Shown piece by piece: positions 7,203 through 13,976 of a DNA stretch of 16,225 bases (position 1 is its first letter; the number at the start of each line of letters is the position of its first letter). The stretch is taken from assembly GCA_050298555.1 (NCBI GenBank), contig JBNKUL010000040.1:1-16225 (forward strand). Direction: 5' to 3'. The notes under the pieces were generated by a model. That model saw nothing but the letters and a program-made list of their open reading frames with translations, searched no databases and was not told the origin of the DNA. Both the position numbers and the translations under genes were made by a program. This DNA comes from JAPHSX01 sp050298555. GTDB lineage: Bacteria; Pseudomonadota; Gammaproteobacteria; Thiohalomonadales; Thiohalomonadaceae.

Positions 7203-9173
7203 ATGAAGACCTTTCCCGGCAGCCTGCCACAGTTCATTACCCGTTACTTCTCCCCCTTTGGGCCCCTTGCACCGGTGGTATTCCTGGCGTGCGCCGCCTT
7301 TCTCCTCTTCTTCTTCAATCGCGTCGCCCTCTCGCTCTCCTATTTCAATGAGCTGCAGGGGGTAGCCGGGGCCTGGAAGCTGTTTTTCATCGGCATCCGC
7401 ATGGATGCCATCATCCTCTGCTACCTGCTGCTCATCCCTGCCATCCTGCTGCTGTTGCTGCCTGAGCTGGGGGGGCGCTACTGGAAACCGCTGTTTAGCG
7501 GGCTGTTTGCCCTGCTCGGTGGCTTCTTCGTCTTTATGGAGATCGCCACCCACCCCTTCCTGGCAGAGTACAGCAGCCGCCCCAACCGCCTCTTCGTCGA
7601 GTACCTGAGCAATCCGGGAGAGGTGTTGGGCACCGTCTGGGGCAGCCACGGTGGCCTGCTCATCACTGCCCTGCTGATCGTCTGCGTCATCATGGTGCTG
7701 GGGGCCAGGGTGAGCCACGGCCTGCTGTTTCACCACCGCCCCTGGTCCTACCCCAGGCGGCTCATCATGTTGCCGCTGGTGATCGTCACCCTGCTGCTCG
7801 GGGCACGTTCCAGCATCGGCCAGGGGATCAGCAGTCCCGGCCTGGCGGTGTTCTCGCAGCACCACATCGTCAACGAGATCGCCAACAACTCCAGCTACAA
7901 CATGCTGTTCGATGCCTACACCTTCTACATGGATGAGTTCGACATCCCGGCGGCATATGGGCAGATGGAGGAGAAGGAGATCATCGAGCGGGTACGCCGC
8001 CAGACCGGGGAGTCCCTGCAGGCCTTTAACAACGATGAAATACCACTGATGAGAAAGGCCCCGGCGAGAGTGCCACGCCAGCGCCCGCTCAACCTGGTGA
8101 TGATCCTCGCCGAGGGGATGGATACGGAGGTCATCGCCTCGCTGGGCGGCAAGCCCCTGAGCCCCAACTTCGACGCCCTGAGCCGCGAGGGGCTGCTGTT
8201 CACCAACCTCCAGGCCACCGGCTCACGGACCAATCGCGGGCTGGAGGCGGTGATCTCCGGCTGGGCACCGCTGCCGAGCATGAGCACGGTCAAGCTGGGG
8301 CTGGCGCAGAACAACTTCTTCACCCTCGCCTCGCTGCTAAAACAGCATGGCTACCAGAGCGAGTTTATCCACGGCGGGGACAGCAAGTTCGACAATATGC
8401 GGGGCTTTTTGCTCGGCAACGGTTTTTCGCAGGTCATCGATGAGGGCGACTTTGATGGTGACGCCTGGCGCGGCACCTGGGGGGTGGCCGACGAGGAGGT
8501 CCTGCTGCGCGCCAACCGTGAGTTTGCCGCCCGCGGCGACCAGCCCTTCTTCAGCCTTATCCTTACCCTCTCCTACCACAAACCCTACGACATCCCGCAG
8601 GGCCGCTCCGGCTTTGCCGACGAGAAGCCTGGAGACAAGGAGAGTGCCGCCTACTATGCCGACTATGCCCTGGGGCGTTTTTTCGAGCAGGCACGCCGCG
8701 AAGAGTACTTCGACCACACCCTGTTCGTCATCGTCGCGGACCACCACCATTCGGTGCACAGTAACGGCAAGATCTTCCCCATTGACCAATACCGCATCCC
8801 CGCCCTCATCATCGGGCCCGGGATCGAGGCGGGCAGGATAGAGCGCCTGGCCAGCCAGATCGACCTTGCCCCTACCCTGCTGCCCCTGCTCGGCCTGGAG
8901 TTCTCCCACCCGATGCCGGGGCGCGACCTGTTGACGGCCCCGGCAACGCTGGCCGGGCGCACGGTACATATCTTCAACGACACCTTTGGCTACCGGCGTG
9001 AGGATCAACTGGTGGTGATGAAGCCCGACGTTCCGGCGGCACAGTACCGCTACGACAAGGGCGACCTGACGGCGACGCCGCTGGATGAGGAGTTATACCG
9101 CGACGCACTCAGCCAGCTGCTGTTCTCCGACCTGGTCTACCGCCAGCAGCGCTACGCCAACGCGCCCCGCTAG
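7203..9173 (+). CDS. LTA synthase family / sulfatase-superfamily membrane transferase
   Basis: This 656-residue protein has an N-terminal block of about five membrane helices (roughly 20-210), then an extracytoplasmic alkaline-phosphatase/sulfatase-type domain (about 295-600). The domain begins NLVMILAEGMD (likely metal ligand E304). It has ATGSRTNRGLEA, where T343 is the probable catalytic threonine nucleophile, and later VIVADHHHSVHS with metal-binding D513 and H514. The order matches LtaS/MdoB-like phosphoglycerol and phosphoethanolamine transferases. In Gram-negatives such proteins may modify periplasmic glucans or envelope glycans; the substrate here is unknown. A TTG at 7185 would add six residues, but neither start has a good Shine-Dalgarno, so the ATG is preferred. 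It is divergent from DUF3108 and converges on lptG after a 25-bp gap. Confidence 0.87.
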   Translation: MKTFPGSLPQFITRYFSPFGPLAPVVFLACAAFLLFFFNRVALSLSYFNELQGVAGAWKLFFIGIRMDAIILCYLLLIPAILLLLLPELGGRYWKPLFSGLFALLGGFFVFMEIATHPFLAEYSSRPNRLFVEYLSNPGEVLGTVWGSHGGLLITALLIVCVIMVLGARVSHGLLFHHRPWSYPRRLIMLPLVIVTLLLGARSSIGQGISSPGLAVFSQHHIVNEIANNSSYNMLFDAYTFYMDEFDIPAAYGQMEEKEIIERVRRQTGESLQAFNNDEIPLMRKAPARVPRQRPLNLVMILAEGMDTEVIASLGGKPLSPNFDALSREGLLFTNLQATGSRTNRGLEAVISGWAPLPSMSTVKLGLAQNNFFTLASLLKQHGYQSEFIHGGDSKFDNMRGFLLGNGFSQVIDEGDFDGDAWRGTWGVADEEVLLRANREFAARGDQPFFSLILTLSYHKPYDIPQGRSGFADEKPGDKESAAYYADYALGRFFEQARREEYFDHTLFVIVADHHHSVHSNGKIFPIDQYRIPALIIGPGIEAGRIERLASQIDLAPTLLPLLGLEFSHPMPGRDLLTAPATLAGRTVHIFNDTFGYRREDQLVVMKPDVPAAQYRYDKGDLTATPLDEELYRDALSQLLFSDLVYRQQRYANAPR

Positions 9174-9198
9174 GGCCTGTTAGGCGTCCCTTGTCGCC

Positions 9199-10263
9199 TC
9201 ACCCCTTCACCCGGCGCATCAATACCAGCCAGATGATAAAGGCGACCACGGTCGGCGCCGCCGCGCTAAAGGAGAGGGGCAGCTCATAGAGCAGGCCGAA
9301 GCGGGTGAAGATACCGTTGAAGAAGTAGAAACTGATGCCGATAAGGGCGCCGATCATGACACGCTGGCCGACGCTGACCGAACGCATGGAGCCGAAGATG
9401 AAGGGGATCGCCAGCAGCATCATCACCGCGGTGGAGAACGGCATCATGACCCGCATCCAGAAGGAGAGCTCATAGCGCCGCGCCTCCAGCCGGTTCTCCT
9501 CGAGAAAGCCGATGTAGCCGTAAAGGTCGCGTATCGACAGGTTCTCCGGCGGGATCACCACCATATTCATCACCTCCGGCGCCAGCTTGCTGCGCCAGAC
9601 AAAGCCCTCCTGCTGTAGCACCTCGGTACTTTGCGGGTGAAACAGGGTCCGCGACACCTGCTGCAGGCGCCACGCCTCGTCGCTGTACTCCCCCTTCTGC
9701 GCGTGCACCATTTCGCTAAGCTGCATCTTGTCGTCATAGAAGTAGAGATAGACGTTACGCGCCTCGCCCGAGGCGAGGAACTCGCGAATATTGATAAAGG
9801 CGTTCTCGTCACGCGCCCACAGCCCACCACTGGTGATACCGATACGCTTACCCAGCGCCTCAGCGCGCGCCATGCGCGCCTCCTTTTCCAGCTGCGGCGC
9901 CACCAGCTCGCCCATCACCGAGACGACCACCACCATCACTGCCCCGGTCATCAACACGGAGAGGACGATACGCTGGATCGAGACCCCCGCGGCGCGGATC
10001 ACGGTCAACTCACTGGTGTTGACCAGGGCCCCGAGGCCGAGCATACAGCCGAGCAGCGCGGCCAGAGGGAAGAGCTCATAGGCCTGGCGCGGGGTCAGCA
10101 TCAGCGAGTAGAGGATGGCGTCAACGGTGGTGTAGCGTCCCTTGCCCACATCCCCCAGCTCGCCCACCAGGTCGCTGATGAAATAGAGGCTCAGCAGGGT
10201 CAGCAACACGGCCACGGTATGGCCCAGCACCACCTGGCCGATGTAACGGTCGATCAGCTTCAT
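9199..10263 (-). CDS. lptG: LPS export ABC transporter permease LptG
   Basis: This 354-residue inner-membrane protein is one of the two permease halves of LptB2FG, which extracts lipopolysaccharide from the inner membrane and feeds it to the LptC-LptA bridge. It starts MKLIDRYIGQVVLGHT, typical of LptG. It has N-terminal helices with FPLAALLGCMLGLGALVNTSELTVIRAAG (the coupling-helix region for LptB), a periplasmic beta-jellyroll in the middle (about 130-265), and three C-terminal helices ending ...IWLVLMRRVKG. Length fits the family. Its ATG overlaps the lptF stop by 4 bases (ATGA), so the pair is translationally coupled. Only 25 bases with no clear terminator hairpin separate it from the convergent upstream neighbour. 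Confidence 0.96.
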   Translation of the reverse strand: MKLIDRYIGQVVLGHTVAVLLTLLSLYFISDLVGELGDVGKGRYTTVDAILYSLMLTPRQAYELFPLAALLGCMLGLGALVNTSELTVIRAAGVSIQRIVLSVLMTGAVMVVVVSVMGELVAPQLEKEARMARAEALGKRIGITSGGLWARDENAFINIREFLASGEARNVYLYFYDDKMQLSEMVHAQKGEYSDEAWRLQQVSRTLFHPQSTEVLQQEGFVWRSKLAPEVMNMVVIPPENLSIRDLYGYIGFLEENRLEARRYELSFWMRVMMPFSTAVMMLLAIPFIFGSMRSVSVGQRVMIGALIGISFYFFNGIFTRFGLLYELPLSFSAAAPTVVAFIIWLVLMRRVKG

Positions 10264-11345
10264 GAGGCGAACATCCTGCGCGGGGCCGGCATCGTGTTCT
10301 CACGCCAGTGGAGCGTAGCGATCAGCAGCAGCACGCCACCGTGTACCCACCAGATCCCCAGCTCTACCGGCACCTCCTCGCTGGCGATCCAGGAGCGGCC
10401 GAAATTGATCAGGTTGTTATAGACGATGTAGGCCACGATGCCGACGACGAGGCGGCCAAAGCGCCCCTTGCGCGGCGAGGTCCTGGCCAGCGGCACCGCC
10501 AGCAGGGCCAGCAGCACGGTGCTGATGGGAGCGGCGATACGCCAGTGCAGCTCCGCCTGCTTGGAGGGCTTATCGCTGCCCCACAGGTCAAGGGTGGGCA
10601 TGGCGTTATGGGAGCGCTTACCGGGCGAGAACGGTTGCGGCTGCAGCAGGATACCGTGGCTCTTGAACTGGGTGATGCGGTAGTCGGCCTGCCCCACCTG
10701 GCCCACATAACGATAGCCGTCGAGCAACACCAGGTAGCGACTGCCGCTCTGCTTGTCCGTCGTCTGGTAGGCCGAGGCGGCGGTCATGATAAAACGCTGT
10801 CCGTTGTCGTCGCCGTTGACGTAGACCGAACGCAAACGGCCGCTCTCCTTGTCCAGCTCCTCCACATAAACCAGGTAGTTGCCGCCCCCCATGGTATTGA
10901 AGGTACCCGCCTCGATGCCCTCGATATCGCTCTTGCTCTTCGCCACATCCATCAGCTGATGGATCTTCTCCTCGGCCAGCGGCGCCGAATAGAGCGACAG
11001 CACGCCCGAGGCGGCGGAAACCGCCAGGGCCACCCACAGCACCGTACGCATCACCCGTCCCTGGCCGACGCCGCAGGAGGCGAAGGCGGTCATCTCACTG
11101 TCGTGGTAGAGGCGCCCCAGCGCCAGCATCACCGCCAGGAAGAAGGTCAGGGGGAGGATTTGCGACAGGTTGAGCACCGTCATGTGGCCGAACAGCGGCG
11201 CCATGGTCTCCAGCGGATAGACCCCGGCAGCCACCTGCGAGAGGACGCGGGCAAGGGTACCGCTCAGCAGGATCAGCAGCAGCACCACGGTAATACCCGC
11301 AAATGCCGATGCTATTTCCCGGAAAAAGTACCGCTCAACAATCAA
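10260..11345 (-). CDS. lptF: LPS export ABC transporter permease LptF (TTG start)
   Basis: This 361-residue partner of LptG in LptB2FG starts MIVERYFFREIASAF, aligning with E. coli LptF MIIIRYLVRE. It has an N-terminal helix bundle including SQILPLTFFLAVMLALGRLY and HDSEMTAFASCGVGQGRV (coupling region), a periplasmic jellyroll (about 130-250), and C-terminal helices from about 265. The start codon is TTG at 11345: the upstream frame reaches TGA at 11366-11364 with no ATG or GTG in between, and the first Met after it is far downstream. A GGGG run about 8 nt upstream could serve as a weak ribosome site. It is the first gene of the lptFG operon and is divergent from pepA, the arrangement also seen in E. 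coli. Confidence 0.95.
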   Translation of the reverse strand: MIVERYFFREIASAFAGITVVLLLILLSGTLARVLSQVAAGVYPLETMAPLFGHMTVLNLSQILPLTFFLAVMLALGRLYHDSEMTAFASCGVGQGRVMRTVLWVALAVSAASGVLSLYSAPLAEEKIHQLMDVAKSKSDIEGIEAGTFNTMGGGNYLVYVEELDKESGRLRSVYVNGDDNGQRFIMTAASAYQTTDKQSGSRYLVLLDGYRYVGQVGQADYRITQFKSHGILLQPQPFSPGKRSHNAMPTLDLWGSDKPSKQAELHWRIAAPISTVLLALLAVPLARTSPRKGRFGRLVVGIVAYIVYNNLINFGRSWIASEEVPVELGIWWVHGGVLLLIATLHWRENTMPAPRRMFAS

Positions 11346-11385
11346 TGACCGCGCCCCACTGAATCAATACCGTGAATGAATAGAG

Positions 11386-11415
11386 TTGTTATCTAATAGG
11401 AAGAAAGTTTACGCT
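11386..11415 (+). promoter_or_regulatory. Weak candidate pepA promoter in the lptF-pepA divergent gap
   Basis: TTGTTA (11386-11391) and TACGCT (11410-11415) are 18 bases apart. The -35 is fair and the -10 poor (3/6). Transcription would start near 11422, about 54 nt before the pepA ATG. The 130-bp divergent gap (11346-11475) must also drive lptF on the other strand; I could not pick a convincing site for it. Confidence 0.3.
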
Positions 11416-11464
11416 ATCGACCTTCGCGACAAAACCGTTTATCCCGCTCGACGCAGCACACACT

Positions 11465-11470
11465 CAGGAG
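11465..11470 (+). promoter_or_regulatory. Ribosome binding site deciding the pepA start
   Basis: CAGGAG lies 5 nt before the ATG at 11476. An in-frame start 90 bases further upstream lacks such a site and adds residues not found in PepA. Confidence 0.75.
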
Positions 11471-11475
11471 CCACA

Positions 11476-12978
11476 ATGGAGTTCACCACCAGCGCCACCA
11501 CCCCCGGAAAATCCTCCAGCGCCTGCCTCATCCTAGGCATCTATGAAGGCAACAAACTCACCCCCAGCGCCGCTCTCGCCGACGAGGCCTGCGGCGGCCA
11601 GATCAAAAAGGTACTCAAGGGGGGCGACCTTAAGGGCAAGCTGGGCCAGAGCCTGATGTTGCACCAGCCCGAGGGGCTGAACTGCCAACGCCTGCTGCTG
11701 GTGGGCTGCGGCAAGGAGAAGGAGCTGAACGACCGTGCCTTCCGCAAGATCAGCGAGGCGGCCGCCAAAGCGGTCAGCGCCAGCAATGCCAAGGACGCCC
11801 TCTGCACCCTGGCCGAGCTACCGCTGCCAGAGCGTGAGCTCGACTGGAAGGTACGCCAGGCCATAGAGGCCTTTGGCCACGCCGACTACCGCTTCGAGCA
11901 GATGAAGAGCCAGAAGTCGGAAGAGAAACCGGCGCTACGTAAGGTCAACTTCCCCCACTCCACCCGCGCCGAAGGGGCGCTGGTCAGACTGGGGATCCTG
12001 CAGGGGCGCGCCCTCATTGACGGGATGGACTTGAGTAAGGACCTGGCCAACCTGCCAGGCAACGTCGCCACTCCCAGCTACCTGGCCGACCAGGCGAAGA
12101 AACTGGGGCGCGCCTACCGCAGCATCAAGACCACGGTGCTGGAAGAGAAACATATGGAGAAGCTGGGCATGGGCTCCCTGCTCTCGGTGTCACGCGGCTC
12201 GCGCCAGCCGGCCAAGCTGATCGTGATGGAGTACAGGGGCACCACGGCCAAGACCAAGCAGAAGCCGGTGGTGCTGGTGGGCAAGGGGCTCACCTTCGAT
12301 GCCGGCGGCATCTCCATCAAGCCCTCCGCCGGCATGGACGAAATGAAGTACGACATGTGCGGCGGCGCCAGCGTATTCGGCACCATGAAGGCGATCGCCG
12401 AGATGGAGTTGCCGATCAACGTGGTCGGCGTGGTGCCCAGCTCGGAGAACCTGCCCGACGGCGACGCCAACAAGCCGGGCGACATCGTCACCTCCATGTC
12501 GGGCCAGACCATCGAGATCCTCAACACCGACGCCGAGGGTCGCCTGATCCTCTGCGACGCCCTTACCTACTCGAAGAAATTCGACCCCGATGTGGTGATC
12601 GACATCGCCACCCTCACCGGCGCCTGCGTCATCGCCCTGGGCGGCCATGCCGCCGGTCTGCTGAGCAACAACGACGAGTTGGCCGCCAAACTGCTGGAGG
12701 CGGGACAGAAGTCGGGCGACCGCGCCTGGCAGCTGCCGCTGTGGGAGGAGTACGACGAGCAGCTGAAGAGCCCCTTCGCCGACATGGCCAACATCGGCGG
12801 CCGCGAGGCGGGCACCATCACCGCCGCCTGCTTCCTCAGCCGTTACACCAAGGAGTACACCTGGGCGCACCTCGACATTGCCGGCACCGCCTGGAAGAGC
12901 GGCGCGGAGAAGGGGGCCACCGGACGACCGGTGCCACTGCTGACCCAGTACCTGATCGACAAGGCCAAGGGCAATTAA
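11476..12978 (+). CDS. pepA: Leucyl aminopeptidase (cytosol aminopeptidase, M17)
   Basis: A 500-residue dizinc/dimanganese M17 aminopeptidase that removes N-terminal residues, often Leu, from peptides. From the ATG at 11476 the active-site residues fall at the E. coli PepA positions: K270 and D275 in GKGLTFDAGG, K282, D293, and D352, E354 and R356 in the family signature NTDAEGRL. The N-terminal domain (about 1-165) is the variable macro-like domain. In E. coli PepA also binds DNA (carAB regulation and cer/Xer recombination); whether this one does is not visible. The enzyme is intact. It is first in a pepA-holC-acidic protein operon, 6 bases upstream of holC. Confidence 0.98.
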   Translation: MEFTTSATTPGKSSSACLILGIYEGNKLTPSAALADEACGGQIKKVLKGGDLKGKLGQSLMLHQPEGLNCQRLLLVGCGKEKELNDRAFRKISEAAAKAVSASNAKDALCTLAELPLPERELDWKVRQAIEAFGHADYRFEQMKSQKSEEKPALRKVNFPHSTRAEGALVRLGILQGRALIDGMDLSKDLANLPGNVATPSYLADQAKKLGRAYRSIKTTVLEEKHMEKLGMGSLLSVSRGSRQPAKLIVMEYRGTTAKTKQKPVVLVGKGLTFDAGGISIKPSAGMDEMKYDMCGGASVFGTMKAIAEMELPINVVGVVPSSENLPDGDANKPGDIVTSMSGQTIEILNTDAEGRLILCDALTYSKKFDPDVVIDIATLTGACVIALGGHAAGLLSNNDELAAKLLEAGQKSGDRAWQLPLWEEYDEQLKSPFADMANIGGREAGTITAACFLSRYTKEYTWAHLDIAGTAWKSGAEKGATGRPVPLLTQYLIDKAKGN

Positions 12979-12984
12979 TCTCCA

Positions 12985-13422
12985 ATGACCCGCGTTGATT
13001 TTTATATCCTGGAGCAACAGCACGCCGAGGCACGGGCACGCTTCGCCTGCCGCCTCGCCGAAAAGGCGTGGCAGCAGGGCAACCAGGTCTACATCCATAC
13101 CGGCAACGCCGAAGAGAGCCGCCGCCTGGATGAGCTGCTGTGGACCTTCCGCGCCGGCAGCTTCGTGCCCCACGCCCTGGACGGCGACGAGGCCGCCGAT
13201 GAGGCGCCGATCCACATCGGCCACGGCGACGAGCCGCGTCACCACGACCAGGTTCTGATCAACCTCGCCCCCGAGGTGCCGCTCTTCTTCAGCCGTTTCG
13301 AGCGGGTGGCCGATCTGGTGGACCAGGATGACGAGACCCGCAAACAGGGGCGCGAGCGCTTCCGCTTCTACCGCGATCGCGGGTATCCTCTGGAGAACCA
13401 CACCATTAACAGCGGACAGTGA
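12985..13422 (+). CDS. holC: DNA polymerase III subunit chi
   Basis: This 145-residue protein begins MTRVDFYILEQQ and has ARFACRLAEKAWQQGNQVYIHTGN, LDELLWTFRAGSFVPH, DQVLINLAPEVP and FERVADLVDQDDETRKQGRERFRFYRDRGYPLE. All are classic HolC features (E. coli HolC is 147 residues). Chi pairs with psi (HolD) in the clamp-loader complex and contacts the SSB C-terminal tail; no holD is in the window. It starts 6 bases after the pepA stop with no clear Shine-Dalgarno, suggesting translational coupling. Its TGA stop lies inside a GTGA overlap with a possible GTG start of the next gene. Confidence 0.96.
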   Translation: MTRVDFYILEQQHAEARARFACRLAEKAWQQGNQVYIHTGNAEESRRLDELLWTFRAGSFVPHALDGDEAADEAPIHIGHGDEPRHHDQVLINLAPEVPLFFSRFERVADLVDQDDETRKQGRERFRFYRDRGYPLENHTINSGQ

Positions 13423-13424
13423 GC

Positions 13425-13886
13425 ATGATCGACGACATCCCCTCCTCCGGCGACAGCAAACAGCAACCCGACGAGCTGCTGGACGAACTCGACTCCATTG
13501 TGGAGCTGCTGGACGAAGAGCCGGAGCCGCCGCCCACCGTCGGCAACGAGACCGAAGAGGAGTACCAGGCACTGCAGCGCGAGGCCGAAGCGGCGGGCAT
13601 GGAGCTGGACGAGTACATGCTGGCGCAGGCCGAAGAGACGCTCGAAGAGCTGGAGACCGCTGCCCCCGCTGAGGAAGAGGCGATACCACTGCTCGATGAA
13701 GTGGTGGATGACCCAACCTCCCCTCTTAGCGCCGAAGAGGATGAGGAAGAGGAGCTTAGCCTGCAGGAGATCGAGGAACTGGTCGAGCTGCTGGTGGAGC
13801 GTAAGCTCAAGGCGCTACGCCCCGAGGTCGAAAGGCAGGTGATGCAGGAGTTGCGGGGGATGTTGCCGGTCGAACTGTTTAACTAG
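13425..13886 (+). CDS. Highly acidic uncharacterised protein downstream of holC
   Basis: This 153-residue protein is about one third Asp plus Glu, with only eight Lys/Arg. Six of those lie in the last 40 residues, in ELLVERKLKALRPEVERQ and ELRG. It has no signal peptide or membrane helix. The first 110 residues look low-complexity and likely disordered, with runs such as EEDEEEE. The C-terminal 45 residues look helical, possibly a coiled coil. I do not recognise a family. From memory, an unassigned ORF sits between holC and valS in some pseudomonads; homology to this one is unproven. The ATG at 13425 is chosen; a GTG at 13419 overlaps the holC stop. The gene ends the pepA operon before a terminator. 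The function is unknown. Confidence 0.82.
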   Translation: MIDDIPSSGDSKQQPDELLDELDSIVELLDEEPEPPPTVGNETEEEYQALQREAEAAGMELDEYMLAQAEETLEELETAAPAEEEAIPLLDEVVDDPTSPLSAEEDEEEELSLQEIEELVELLVERKLKALRPEVERQVMQELRGMLPVELFN

Positions 13887-13923
13887 GATGTTAACGGTTT
13901 CTAAGTCGAATTAATCAACGCCA

Positions 13924-13955
13924 AAAAAAAACCGCCCAATCGGGCGGTTTTTTTT
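13924..13955. terminator. Bidirectional intrinsic terminator between convergent genes
   Basis: The stem AAAAAAAACCGCCC (13924-13937) pairs with GGGCGGTTTTTTTT (13942-13955) around an AATC loop. The strong GC core and A/T runs on both sides suit termination on both strands. It lies 37 bases after the acidic-protein stop and 21 bases after the lipoprotein stop. Confidence 0.93.
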
Positions 13956-13976
13956 ATTACGCCTTGCAGCGTTGCC

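Noticed and set aside
9174..9199. A short AGGCG/CGCCT hairpin between the LTA-synthase-like gene and lptG as a terminator
   Set aside because: It has only a 5-bp stem with no T run, and it overlaps the lptG stop codon.
10308..11348. A 346-codon plus-strand frame antisense to lptF
   Set aside because: It is Gln/His/Arg-rich without domain motifs and is the mirror of lptF, which aligns with its family over the full length.
12190..13716. A 508-codon open frame on the minus strand across pepA, holC and the acidic gene
   Set aside because: It crosses three genes in the opposite direction, and its low-complexity composition mirrors their codon bias. pepA and holC are certain.
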